Shown here: piece after piece, positions 1 through 11,375 of the stretch
Position numbering within the stretch: the first letter of the stretch is position 1
Layout: each line of letters opens with the position of its first letter
Assembly: GCA_947034895.1 (NCBI GenBank)
Contig: OX344763.1
Coordinates: 29,697,025 to 29,761,024, forward strand
Source of the DNA: Rhytidiadelphus loreus
Lineage: Eukaryota; Streptophyta; Bryopsida; Hypnales; Hylocomiaceae
DNA length: 64,000 nt
Reading direction: 5' to 3'
Position numbers and translations under genes: made by a program
Notes under the pieces: generated by a model
Databases searched by the model: none
The model's input: the letters and a program-made list of their open reading frames with translations, nothing else
What the model was told of the DNA's origin: nothing

Positions 1-179
1 GGTGTCTAAGCTACAAAATTTGATCTCATCAAGGTCCATTTCCTTACCTCACCTAATAAAGAAGGTCCACTAATACACCTAGCAAACTAAAACAAAAGTA
101 ATTGACTCCAATCAAGCTCTCAATTTCTACCTTCAACACCCAAAAAATGCAATCCAACGCGTTCTTCAAGTGACTTTCA

Positions 180-1664
180 GTCTTGGGCGACCTCTCTTGG
201 AGGACAACGCAGGTCAGGGCGACCTCGGGTGGAGGTGGGAAGAATTAGCCTCCCTTTGCCCCCAAATTGGCAAATTTGGGCCTTTTGGGGGTTCCAAGGG
301 CAACTTCGGGTCTTGGGCGACCTCTTTGGGACGAGAACGCGGATGAGGGTGACCTCTTAAGGGTGACCTCGGGTAGGGGGCGACCGAAGGTGCACGCGGG
401 AAGAATTGGCCTCCCTTTGCCCCCAAATTGACAAATTTGGGCCTTTCGGCGGGTTCTAGGGGCGCCTTTGGGTCTTGCGCGACCTCTATGCGAGGAGAAC
501 GCGGGTGAGGGCGATCTCTTAAGGGCGACCTCGGGTAGGGGGCGACCGAAGGTGCAAGCGGGAAGAATTGGCCCCCCTTTGCCCCCCAAATTAGCAAATT
601 TGGGCCTTCCGGGGGGTTCTAGGGGCAACTTCGGGTCTTGGGCGACCTCTTTGAAAGGAGAACGCGGGTGAAGGTGACCTCTTAAGGGCGGCCTCGGATA
701 GGGGGCGACCGAAGGTGCAAGCGGGAAGAATTGGCCTCCCTTTGCCCCCAAATTGGCAAATTTGGCCCTTTTGGGGGGTTCTAGGGTCGACTTCGGGTCT
801 TGGGTGCCCTCTTTGTGAAGAGAACGCGGATGAAGGCGACCTCTTAAGGGCGACCTTGGGTAGGGGCGACCGCGGGTGGAGGTGGGAAGAATTGGCCTCC
901 CTTTGCCCCGAAATTGGCAAATTTGGGCCTTTCGGCGGGTTCTAGGGGCGACTTCTGGTCTTGGGCGACCTGTTTGAAAGGAGAACGCGGGTGAGGGCGA
1001 CCTCTTAAGGGCGACCTCAGGTAGGGGGCGACCGAAGGTGCAAGCGGGAAAAATTGGCCTCCCTTTGCTCCCAAATTTGCCAATTTGGGCCTTTCGGGGG
1101 TTCTAAGGGCGACTTCGGGTCGTGGGTGACCTCTTTGCGAGGAGAACGTGGATGAAGGCGACCTCTAAAGGGCGACCTCGGTTAGGGGGCGACTGAAGGT
1201 GCAAGCGGGAAGAATTGGCCTCCCTTTGCTCCCAAATTTGTCAATTTGGGCCTTTTGGGGGGTTCTAAGGGCAACTTCGGGTCTTGGGCGACCTCTGTGG
1301 GAGGAGAACGCGGATGAGGGCGACCTCGGGTAGGGGGCGACCAAAGGTGCAAGCGGGAAGAATTGGCCTCCCTTTGCTCCCAAATTGGCAAATTTGGGTC
1401 TTTTGGAGAGTTCTAGGGGCAACTTCGGGTCTTGGGCGACTGCTTTGCGAGGAGAACGCGGGTGAGGGTGACCTCGGGTAGGGGGCGACCGAAGGTGCAA
1501 GCGGGAAGAATTGGCCTTCTTTTGCCTCCAAATTGGCAAATTTGGGCGTTTTGGGGGGTTCTAAGGGCGACTTCGGGTCTTGGGCGACCGCTTTGCGAGG
1601 AGAACGCGGGTGAGGGCGACCTTGGGTAGGGGGCGACCTGTTTGCGAGGAAAACGTGGGTCAAG
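180..1664. repeat. GC-rich satellite array, left block
   Basis: About nine tandem copies of a 148-165 bp unit. The anchor GGGAAGAATTGGCC recurs near 237, 397, 558, 722, 884, 1045, 1206, 1352 and 1500. Each unit also carries AAATTGGCAAATTTGGGCC, GGGTCTTGGGCGACC, GAGGAGAACGCGGGTGA and one or two GGGCGACCTC blocks. Length variation comes mostly from presence or absence of a CTCTTAAGGGCGACCTC segment. Reading frames exist on both strands only because the repeat lacks stops; they encode no recognisable protein. GC content is far above the flanking DNA. The array continues at 5068 after the insertion. Bases 1-179 show nothing recognisable. Confidence 0.95.
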
Positions 1665-1984
1665 GCGACTGTCGGAATCCGTAATAGCTTAGTACGGATC
1701 CTAATAGACTAGGAGAAATTAAAATAGGTCAAATTTGAATAAAATTAGTTTAGGCATAAACTAACGGAAACAAATAATTACTTAGAATTAGTTTAGACTT
1801 CGTTCCGGAACCAGTACGGGAGCATGACGGAACTTGACATCCGGGAGGACAGATTGAGCAGCCGGAACACAGGAACTTGGAACGCAGTCATTAAATTCAG
1901 TAGCTTGCGGCGGTAGACTAGGGATACGTTACGGCGTTCCGTAGCCTGCGTTCCCGTTGCAGTGAACGTTGGGCGCAGGAATAC

Positions 1985-1992
1985 TATATAAA
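1985..1992 (+). promoter_or_regulatory. TATA-like box upstream of the element ORF
   Basis: TATATAAA lies about 105 bp upstream of the start of the element's long reading frame, a plausible distance for a plant core promoter and 5' leader. A second TATA-like TTATAAAAG lies near 4150 in the 3' non-coding part. Neither is supported by anything beyond sequence and position. Confidence 0.3.
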
Positions 1993-2089
1993 CCTGACTC
2001 CTTCTCATTTCTCGCCCTCTTTCAGTTGTTCCGCATCTGGCTGATAGTGAGAGAAAATGTGGTGAGTTAGGGTTACGGCGTTAGGAGAG

Positions 2090-3964
2090 GTGAGACGGAT
2101 GGCAGGGGTTAGCACGTGGTATACAGTCCCAACTCGGAAGATTAGTCCGGTAATTCCGACGGATCCGCTTCATCTCCGACAGTTAGAGGACGATTTGAAG
2201 GTCTTGGGTTGTGCAAGTTTGCTGAAGAAGCCCTGGACCGTCTTGAGTGACCAGGTCCTCCGGGAGTTGGCGGTAGGTACTCCGAATCAGTACGACCAGA
2301 CTGTACGAGGGCATCCGGACCAGTGGACGGAGGAGTTGTGGACGGAGGTGTACGGGTTCTCGCGAACTGGAAACGGATTCGCTGCTCGGACGGACCAGTA
2401 CCACCAGCACAAGTTTATGAATCCGCCACACTCGAAGGAAGGCTACGCTATCAAGGACTGCCGGGACGAGAGGCACAGGAGATTGCTCCGGTTCCTGCTT
2501 CCGATCCTGTATCCGGACAAGAGTTCCCGGGTTACGGTAACCATGGCCAACACAATCTTCGGAGCGTTTCAGGACCGGGTCGTTCACTGGGGCCGGATCG
2601 TGGTGAGCGTAGTGGGGCGCTGCACCAGGAACTTGACGAAGAACAAACCGAACCCGCTCAGCATGTATCTCCTCTACCTATACCAGCACTAGGAACTGTT
2701 GACGGAAGATGAGGCGACAGATTACGAGACCGGATTGATCATGCTGCAATGCAACTACACGGATGACGAGGAACCGGACACGCAGGAGTCCGAGAACGAG
2801 GACGAGGAAGCCAAGCCGGAAGTCAAGGAAGACAAGCCCGATCCGGAACCAAGGGAGACACAGAGGGAGAAGGAGGAACGGGAGCAAGCATCTGTAAGCC
2901 GGAGACGGAAGTCTCCGGATCCGGCGGCCAGAGGTAAATTTTCGGGTCCCTTTCTCACATAGGATACGAAGGAATGGGAAGGACCATGCTTCTTCGAGTG
3001 CGGAGAAGAGTGGATCCGGACTGCGAAGATGTACCACGAACGACTAACGGAGATCGTGCTCCGGTCCACAGAGGTGGTACACTACGAACCGGAAAACCTT
3101 CTGGACGCGCTGAAGGCGCTTCCGCCCGAGTCAGAGTGGAACGAGATGAGGACAGAAATCCGGAACCTGAAGATGGAACGGGACGAGCTCAAGGGGAAGC
3201 TGACTTGGACGGAAGGGGAGCTTCTCCAATCTCAAGAGGCGACGCAGAAGGCCTACCAGGCGTTCCAGACCTTCCAGAAATGGATGGCGAGTCCGGCCGA
3301 CCTCTACCACAAGGCAGCCCTTTACGACGAGATGTAGAGGACGTCCGCGGCCCTCACCAACACGAAGATAGTTCGGGTGATGGTGGAGGTGTCGGGCAGA
3401 ATGGAGGCGTCTTTGAAGGAGTTCCGGTCCCTAATGGCGAACATGGATCCGAACAAGCCTCTTGACTTCGGGGGATTTCCGGAAGTTCCGGATGTCATCG
3501 CAACTCCGGCAACGCAACCTCCCATCTCGCCTATCAAACGGACAGGTCAGTTTGGGTCACTGATCAACATCGTCACTTCTGGGGGACAGGGTCCCGGACT
3601 TCTGGGTCCAGATATGCCAGTCCGGAGTAGTCTGGATGCCTGGATCGAGCTTGTGCAGAATCCGGCGCGTACGCATCTGGAGCAGTTTGAGGATATCGAG
3701 CCGCCTCCACCGGCCCCATTGCCTCCACCGGATCCGGCTCCCATTGAGATCTCGGAGGAGGCAGAAGTTGAGGAGGATCCAAAGTCATTGGAGAAGGCAG
3801 ACCGGTCTTTAGTCCATACGGACGAGACGGATTCTGACAGTCCCCCTGTCCGGAAGACATCCATCATCACGCGGGTGTCTCTCCGAACACCCCAAGGCAA
3901 GACCAACACTCGGGGGCAGTTAGGGTTTGATAGTAGTTCGAAGAAACCAAGGAAGGGAAAGTAA
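2090..3964 (+). pseudogene. Long ORF of the 3.4-kb element, broken by three TAG codons
   Basis: A single reading frame of about 625 codons runs through four segments separated only by TAG codons at 2690-2692, 2960-2962 and 3335-3337; no frameshift is needed. The N-terminal 200 residues are a basic, aromatic-rich globular region. Residues about 205-290 form a highly acidic linker rich in Glu, Asp and Pro. Residues about 310-415 are predicted coiled coil (Glu/Lys/Leu heptads around ERDELKGKL). The C-terminal third has a Pro-rich stretch (EPPPPAPLPPPDPAP), an acidic region and a basic tail ending KKPRKGK. No protease, polymerase or DDE motif is seen. It may be a gag-like or structural protein of a plant transposon family, but I do not recognise it. 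All three TAGs could derive from CAG. Confidence 0.6.
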
Positions 3965-5067
3965 TTAGTTAGACTGGTAGTGTTTTCAATTACCATTTTG
4001 TTAGACTAGGAGTTCCAGGTCACATACAGAATCCGGATTCCGGATTTTTAGGGTTAAGTTTCAGTTAACCTTATCTGCCCGGACTTTTAGGGCAATTTAG
4101 GATTGGGCTTAGTGGCACTTTCCGCGGGTTTTCCGGCATGTTGTTTTTCTTATAAAAGAATGGGACCGCTTATGGTCCCTCATTCCTTTTCTTGCTATTC
4201 CTTATTTTGAGCAGTAAATATATGTTTGCATTTTTATTGTCTTTTTATTCATTGCCTTAGTTTTCTTGTGTGTCCTTGTTTTCCTTTTCCTTGGGAGTTG
4301 TAAAGGTTGTTTGGGCGCATACGTGATAGTTTTGGCTAAAGAGTAGAGAGGTGGTAAGGAGGAGTCCGGATTCAGGGTTTCCCGGGTCTGTGAACTGAAT
4401 GTTTGTCCAGGGAAGGGGTTTTAACATTGTGCAGGAAGTTGTGCGGAGTCCGACGTTGGTGGTGTGGATGCGAGTCCGGAAGGCCAGGGAGGGTTCCGTG
4501 CAGAGATAAGCAACCGTCTGTGGAAAAACCCCGCTCACCCGGAAAGTTCCGCCAGTTTGCAAACACAAGTTGGAGTTCTAGTATCGGACCCCGTCTCAGT
4601 TTCCGGGTAATTCCTGTATCTGTCGTTGTAGCAAGGGGGGTCGGGTTGTATTCTAAGTGACCTACTTCTGGAGAAATCCGGAGTTGTGAGGGTTAGCCAA
4701 TCCATACCTTGTTTGTGACGGAAAGTTCTTTGGGTACGTGTCATTAGGAAGTTAGAGTTTGTGAGATACAAGGAGTGGTGTTGTCCTTATCCCTCTTAAA
4801 AAGTAAGAAAGGACCCTCTGAGGGTAAAACAGAGGTATCAAAAACCGTGTGTTTGAGTTACGGATCTGGTGACGGAAACGATCCGGATCCGGTAGTAAGT
4901 CCGGAAAGTTGTAGAATCCGGGTGGGGAGTGAGATTTGAAGTTATTCACATAAAAACGGATTAGAAGGAATTTAGAATTCCCTCTGGGTTCCCTGGGACG
5001 ATATTCCGTGTCATCTTGCCACGTTGTTGTGGTAAAGAGTGCTTACTACAGTACTACGCGTACGACA
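3965..5067. other. 3' non-coding part of the 3.4-kb element
   Basis: About 1.1 kb after the ORF without a credible gene. It contains a TATA-like motif near 4150 and a perfect 6-bp-arm hairpin (GGGACC at 4162-4167 with GGTCCC at 4174-4179). Many CCGGA tetranucleotide-type motifs match the composition of the ORF. The short reading frames here overlap on both strands and are not supported. Confidence 0.6.
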
Positions 5068-6480
5068 GCGACCTCTTAAGGGCGACCTCGGGTAGGGGGC
5101 GACCGAAGGTGCAAGCGAGAAGAATTGGCCTCCCTTTGCCCCCAAATTGGTAAATTTGGGCCTTTCGGGGGTTCTAAGGGCGACTTCGGGTCTTGGGCGA
5201 CCTCTGTGGGAGGAGAACGCGGGTGAGGGCGACCTCTTAAGGGCGACCGAAGGTGCAAGCGGGAAGAATTGGCCTCCCTTTGCCCCCAAATTGGCAAATT
5301 TGGGCCTTTTGGGGGGTTCTAGGGACAACTTCGGGTCTTGGGCGACCTCTGTGGGAGGAGAACGCGGGTGAGGGCGACCTCTTAAGGGCGACCGAAGGTG
5401 CAAGCAGGAAGAATTGGCCTCCCTTTGCCCCCAAATTGGCAAATTTGGCCTTTTGGGGGGTTCTAGGGGTGACCTCCAGTCTTGGGCGACCTCTTTGGGA
5501 GGAGAACGCGGGTGAGGGCGATCTCTTAAGGGCGACCTCGGGTAGGGGGCGACCGAAGGTGCAAGCGGGAAGAATTGGCCCCCCTTTGCCCCCCAAATTG
5601 GCAAATTTGGGCCTTTTGGGGGGTTCTAGGGGCAACTTCGGGTCTTGGGCGACCTCTGTGGGAGGAGAACGTGGATGAGGGCGACCTCGGATAGGGGGCG
5701 ACCAAAGGTGCAAGCGGGAAGAATTGGCCTCCCTTTGCTCCCAAATTGGCAAATTTGGGTCTTTTGGCGGGTTCTAGGGGCGACTTCGGGTCTTGGGCGA
5801 CTGCTTTGCGAGGAGAACGCGGGTGAGGGCGACCTCTTAAGGGCGACCTCGGGTAGGGGGCGACCGAAGGTGCAAGCGGGAAGAATTGGCCTCCCTTTGC
5901 CCCCAAATTGGTAAATTTGGGCCTTTCGGGGGTTCTAAGGGCGACTTCGGGTCTTGGGCGACTGCTCTGCGAGGAGAATGCGGGTGAGGGCGACCTCTTA
6001 AGGGTGACCTTGGGTAGGGGCGACCGCGGGTGGAGGTGGGAAGAATTGGCCTCCCTTTGCCCCCAAATTGGCAAATGTGGGCCTTTCGGGGGGTTCTAGG
6101 GGCGACTTCGGGTCTTGGGCGACCTCTTTGGGAGGAGAACATGGGTGAAGGCGACCTCGGGTAGGGGGCGACCAAAGGTGCAAGCGAGAAGAATTGGTCT
6201 CCCTTTGCCCCCAAATTGACAAATTTGGGCCTTTTGGCGGGTTCTAGGGGTGACCTCTTTGGGAGGAGAATGCGGGTGAGGGCGACCTCTTAAGGGCGAC
6301 CTTTGGTAGGGGCGACCGCGGGTGGAGGTGGGATGAATTGGCCTCACTTTGTCCAATAATTGGCAAATTTGGGCCTTTTGGGGAATTGTAGGGGCAACTT
6401 CGGGTCTTGGGCGACTTCTTAATTAGAAAAGAACGCAGGTGAAAGGGACCTCTTGTATTGTGCAACTGTGGATGGAGGTC
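5068..6480. repeat. GC-rich satellite array, right block
   Basis: About nine further copies of the same unit; the anchor recurs near 5115, 5260, 5406, 5566, 5717, 5877, 6037, 6185 and 6331. Several copies are shortened, with GGGCGACCGAAGG following CTCTTAA directly. Copies decay towards the right edge: the anchor becomes GGATGAATTGGCC near 6331, and homology ends near 6480, where the sequence turns AT-rich. Together with the left block this makes roughly 18 units, about 2.9 kb. Confidence 0.95.
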
Positions 6481-9050
6481 GGAGCCATTGCTTTGAGGAT
6501 GTCCTTTTTTTACAATTTTCTGCATAAATAAGAGATTCTAAATATTTTTCTTCTTCTTCTTTTTGATTTTGAAAGTTTCTTAATAATATTTTTTTTTCTT
6601 AGAGTCTGGATATTTCACATCAATCTCAAAATATATATTTTTTAAATTAGTAAAAATCATTTCCTGTTTATTTCCCCTCGATTTCTTTCATTACATTGGA
6701 GTTGTTAATATATATATGACCTAATTTTTAGGAACTCCATTGGGAATGTTTATAGAATTTCTTCTTGACTCCTAGACTCCTGGGGTCTTTTTTAATTTCC
6801 CTTGTTTTTTGAATTTTTCTCTAATTTTAATGCAAAAATTGTTATTATGATTTGCAAGTTCTTTCTTGTAATTGTGCATTGCAAATAATCAATTTGGTTG
6901 TTCAATTGAAACGTTTGATGTCATTCAAGAATGAGTGATTATCACTAAAAGGACATATTGGCTAACTATATAGATTATTGTTAAGTGCCTTGCTATCATT
7001 TTTGAGTCTCCTAAGATTCATTACAGATAACTTATTAAAGAAAAAAAGTTGGAGAACATGAAGAATTGTTGGCAGGTGGCTCTAACGTATGTATATGGGC
7101 TGCAACATTCAAAGAGGACCATAGAGATCATGCAAGAAAATCATAAATATACGATGAAATCCATCTTGTATTCTATTAGAAAAATTGGCCACTTAATGAA
7201 TATGAATGATATGGAAAAATACGACAATGAAATATTTGAAAATACATTTATAGTGAGATACTTTGTAAGGAAGTTAGGTGACTTTATTGAGCCTAATCTA
7301 AAGAAGCAATTAATATGTGGATAGGTGGCAAACTTGCTCATTGATAAACCATGGTTGATGATGCCCCTTAAAGTTGTTTTCCACACTAATATTTTTTTAA
7401 TAGGACATGATATTACTAGATTAGTATAAATAGAAACATAGGTCACATTGCATGCATTTAAATTTTGAAGAGCAATGTAAATATATTAACGACTTTTTAT
7501 ACAATGTGACATTTTAAAAAATGAATTGAATATTCTAAATGCAAAGTGCAAAAGTTGTTGTATAGAATTTCAAATTTCAATTCTCTTATGCAAATATTTT
7601 GTAATTTTTGTCAAACAATTAATTATAGTTTATTTGCTTCTAAACTATTGTGTGAGAAATTTTACAAAAATGAAGTTGAATTTTAACCCATAGAAGACCA
7701 AGAGTTCTTAAGGAATTCTCATCTCGGTTCACATAATGCCTAGAGTCTCAATTCTCATCATGATTTTTTGAAACTTTTTTTGAAGATAGAAGAATATATC
7801 ATCTTTGTAGGAATATAGCATTTTTTCAATTAGTGTTTGAAAGAAAAAGTTATACCACCCTAAAGCCAAAAATGGAGGTCAGTGGACAACTGGACACCTC
7901 AAATATTATATTTTTGTCTACATGTGAAGCTTTGATTCATTGTAATTGGACTAGTAATGCAAAAGTTATGGACAATCTTGTTTTTTGGACAAACTTAGCA
8001 TTTTCTTGAAAACAAAACTTAGAGGGTTCATTTTTTAATGCAATTTTCACAATTTTTCTAAAAATTTATTTGACAAGGTTAAATTTGCTCACTAGAACAA
8101 TCTCATCATTGGAATTATTGCGTTTCAATTCCATCTTAGAGCTCTTAACAATTTAATTTTTTTGTTCAATCTTGGACCTACTTCTACTTTAAAATTTCTT
8201 AACCCCTAAAGGACCAAGGCCTTTTTCTTGCCAAAAAACATTCAAAATTGCCATTTCTATTGCAAAGAGTAAAAAATTTGGAAATTGTTTCTTTTGCACA
8301 TCTAATCGTCTAACTATAGGATCTTGTACATAATTAGTATAAAAATGTGTGGAATAAATTTCAGAAATGAATCTTGCAAGTTATTTTTTGAAGAAGATTC
8401 TTAGATTGCTAGAAAAACAAGATTGTCTATAACTTTCACACCACTTATTCAAATGAAATGAATCAAAGCTTTCCGTTGAGAAAAAAAACATAATATATGA
8501 GGAAAAAAAATTAAAATTTTTGAATTTTTTTTTGTTGCCTTTGTTTTGAACTTATTTGGGCACAACTTTTGTTCCTAGGCACCACTTGAGAAAACATTAT
8601 ATTTCCACAAAGATAATTAGTTTTTCTATCTTTAAAAAAAGTTTCAAAAAATTATGACAAAAAATGAGATTGTAGGTACATGCCCAAAATCCAATTTGTC
8701 AACCAAAGGGACAATGGTCCTTTAGGGATTAAAGAATGCAAATCAAGTGCTTTTATTAGTGAATATTTTTCCCTAGACTTTCAACTTATTTATTCAACAT
8801 ATGTATCTTTTAATTCAAAGTATGTAGTGCAAAAAATTTCCACAAATGACAGTCAAAGTCAACTGAAATTGTAGGTCACAGTTCAGAATTTTTTTTTCCA
8901 ACTTTGATTGTTAATATCTTCCAATCTATACGGTCAAAATTCATGAAATTTTTACCACGTGATCTTAGACAAGTGAAGTACAAGATCTTACGGTTAGATT
9001 CTAAAAAAAATCTATTTTTGGATGAATACAGCAAAAGTGGCAGTTTTGAA
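6481..9050. other. AT-rich intergenic DNA without a supported gene
   Basis: Low-complexity AT-rich sequence with many poly-A and poly-T runs. The only longer frame (7049-7324, plus strand, 91 codons) has no recognisable motif and no splice or promoter context. The stretch contains the foldback structure listed separately. Motifs such as CCCTAAAGGACCAAGGC near 8203 recur in related form near 8717 (inverted) and 53089, which points to an old dispersed repeat. Confidence 0.6.
7750..8670. repeat. Imperfect foldback (long inverted repeat)
   Basis: The left arm (about 7750-8010) reads backwards in the right arm (about 8385-8670). GATTTTTTGAAAC at 7762 pairs with GTTTCAAAAAATT at 8641. CTTTGATTCATTG at 7929 pairs with AATGAATCAAAGC at 8457. 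ACAATCTTGTTTT at 7972 pairs with AAAACAAGATTGT at 8413. The arms are diverged and the spacer is about 380 bp. It could be a foldback or MITE-type element, or the source of a long hairpin transcript. Confidence 0.6.
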
Positions 9051-9056
9051 TTGTAG

Positions 9057-9130
9057 TACAGAATTTGCCCCTACCCGTGCTTGCCCCCTACCCGCGCTCG
9101 CCCTCTACCTGTAATCGCCCCCACCTGAAG
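9057..9130 (-). repeat. Diverged inverted relic of the satellite motif
   Basis: The run with TGCCCCTACCCGTG, CTTGCCCCCTACCCGCG, CTCGCCCTCTACC and ATCGCCCCCACC is the reverse complement of the satellite core (GGTAGGGGGCGACC type). It sits 2.6 kb from the array, in otherwise AT-rich DNA. A perfect 9-bp-arm hairpin, TGGCTGCCA-CA-TGGCAGCCA, follows at 9150-9169. Confidence 0.55.
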
Positions 9131-9207
9131 TCGCCTTAAATTTGTGACGTGGCTGCCACATGGCAGCCAAGTAAACCTAGGTAAATGGGGGGTAAATTCC
9201 GAAAAAG

Positions 9208-10899
9208 TCAAAGGATAAAGTTGACTCTATTCGACGGACGGGACCCTCTACTAGACGTCTTCAATGTCGAGTTTGTCGAGTTGTCCGGGTAGACAACCTT
9301 GGACTGCATGCGCCTCACCAAGTCTACTCCACTACCAGGACCTTCTACCAACATCTTAAACAAGTAGACCTTCTCTTTCCCTTGTCCAGGGAAGACACTC
9401 GGTCATAGGTATAGTCAAATTTCAAATTCCGCTTCATATTCATAATACTGTCAATAACCCCACCCTTGCCAGTGCTACGAAAGGAAGTAATGATATTATG
9501 GATGTTAGGGGAACTTAGTCTCTAGAACTTGTCCATGACATCCTCTAATAATTTTCCTTGCAACAGTTCCTTTGGCCCTTCACCACTGTGGATCAAGTGA
9601 CTATCTAGAAATTTCTTACTAACTGCAAGGGCAATGGCTGAGTTAGTGGCAGTCAGAGTTTTAGCAACCTCGCTAGCAATAAGACCGGAAATAGTGTCTA
9701 AAGACTCTCTACAAACTCTAGTAGCTATAGGATGCAGTTGATTCCCTAGTTGAATGCATACTCTAGTCATCACTGCGGTGTCTCTATAAACATAATATAT
9801 TCTAGCGTTACACATACTAACACAATTGGGCGGAGATTTGCATATCGTACAGACAAGACTTGAGTCTTCTGGAGGATAAGTGCCAACTTGGAATAGACCA
9901 GTAGTATATCCACACCACTCTGACTCATTTTGCTTGGAATATCGCTTGAAGTACTGACACTTAGAATTACTACATACGAGATGTCCTACACAAGTGGACT
10001 TCCTAAACTTCAGTCCATCTTGGTTGTGGATATTGGATGTCATGGTTCGACACCAAAGATGACCATCATATCGCTTATCCATGCCCTGTAGATTTCCACC
10101 GCTCGATGACGAAGATGAAACACGAAGATGAAACACGAAGTGATGGCAATTCAAATACTACGTCGCCATCAAAGTCTGCCAGAAGATACTGCACTTTGTG
10201 GTGGATTAGTGAATCGTAATCTAATGCAGTAACCTCGTTCCTAGATCCCCGAACTAATGCAAGATTCCTCAGGCATCCAACTATACTATTCGTTCTAGTA
10301 CTATTTGGATATGTTGGTGGACGAGAGGAAGTCGGAAGAGGAAGACTATTAGATGGGGTGCGATATATAGTAGAGGTAGTCTTCGAGACATCATCAAATA
10401 TTGGACTAGCAAGGTTTGCTTGCTGAGTAGATTGACTAGGGGACTCTCCTTCAGACTCACTGGATAAATCTATGATAGGGTCATGAGGTTCTTATTTCAC
10501 ACGTAGAAAGAATACTAGAGTACTTGCAATTGTGATTTGCTTCCAATCTGTGGAAGTCTGAATTTCACGGCGAAGAGGTGGCATATCTACGGTAGAGAGG
10601 TCAGAATGGCGAGGTATGATCTCAGTGGAAGTACCCATCATCAGAGAAGACAACCCATATGCTCTATAGCGCCCTTCACAAAGGTGCCAAGCAAGACCAT
10701 TTGGAAGTTCTAACTTTAAGATGTGGACGTACTCCTTCACGTGCCCAGAATCGGACATGACCTCTTCCTCAACATATACACTAGACTGTACAAAACCGAA
10801 TCGGACATAAAGTAAGTGGAGAGACACTGTAGCGTATCCTTCTTCCCCAATAGGAAGAACAAGTGGAATCTCATGGCCATCCGCTCGAATGGAAGCCAT
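9208..10899 (-). pseudogene. Broken gene of unknown family with a Cys/His-rich segment
   Basis: Read on the minus strand from an ATG at 10899, one protein of about 550 residues can be followed through four lesions. These are a TAA at 10492-10494, a 13-bp tandem duplication (10111-10136) that shifts the frame, a TAG at 9522-9524, and a further shift near 9390. The N-terminal ~135 residues form a globular block with KLELPNGLAWHLCEGRY. A Ser/Pro-rich linker follows. Next comes a Cys/His-rich block (GHLWC, CVGHLVCSNSKCQYF, CTICKSPPNC) that could bind zinc, then a helical tail. The last recoverable part reads VYLFKMLVEGPGSGVDLVRR. This may be the N-terminal part of a Mutator-like or other plant transposon protein, but no DDE domain is present, so I leave the family open. 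The start is 27 bp from the CACTA element at 10926. Confidence 0.55.
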
Positions 10900-11267
10900 T
10901 CACACCATAAATTGCTAATCACGATCACTAGAAGAAAATGAGGGGTTTTGCAACTACAAAGAGCAACTAGTTTTTAGTTGCACTGGACATTTGCAACTGG
11001 TGAGAATTTGGAGGGCCCAATTGCTATGGACAAGTTTTCTAGTTGCACCGTAGTTGCAAGGCATAACGTTTTAGTCCTGCATTCTGTAGTTTACGTGGAA
11101 CTTCATCGATGCACTTTATGATGTGGTTGCCTACATGGTATTCATTGTTGTTTGAAGTCGGTAACTAAGTTGCAACTTGTTTGTGACTTCATTGCAACTT
11201 TGATGCGATTGGTCTGCTACTTCATTTCAACTACTTCGCAACTGCTTTAGGTATATATTTGATTATT

Positions 11268-11375
11268 GGACAATGATTATGGGATAATGTTTATGGGACA
11301 ATGATTATGGGACAATGATTATGGAACAATGATTATGGGACAATGTTTATAGAACAAAGATTATGGAACAATGGA
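11268..11375. repeat. Minisatellite inside the CACTA element
   Basis: About seven imperfect copies of a 15-16 bp unit of the form GGGACAATGATTATG, with variants GGGATAATGTTTATG and GGAACAATGATTATG. Confidence 0.85.

Larger units (their letters stand above)
1670..5067 (+). mobile_element. 3.4-kb element inserted in the satellite, TG..CA ends, 5-bp target duplication
   Basis: The satellite is interrupted by 3,398 bp of unrelated DNA flanked by GCGAC at 1665-1669 and at 5068-5072. Removing the insert plus one GCGAC restores a normal satellite unit, which fixes both ends. The element starts TGTCGGAATCCG and ends CGCGTACGACA, so the termini are TGTCG..CGACA, with weak inverted similarity for about 25 bp. 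TG..CA ends with a 5-bp duplication suggest an LTR-type integrase, but no long terminal repeats are visible and no reverse transcriptase or integrase is encoded. It is probably a non-autonomous element; the class is undecided. Confidence 0.8.

Noticed and set aside
214..1663. Long Pro/Arg-rich reading frames on both strands through the satellite
   Set aside because: They follow the repeat period, exist in several frames at once and have no domain, start context or splice sites.
3965..5067. A 3' long terminal repeat of the 3.4-kb element
   Set aside because: Only a short word (AGACTAGGAG) is shared with the 5' end; no long repeat is visible.
7049..7324. 91-codon plus-strand frame in the AT-rich region
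   Set aside because: No recognisable motif, conserved context or splice or promoter support; its composition matches surrounding AT-rich DNA.
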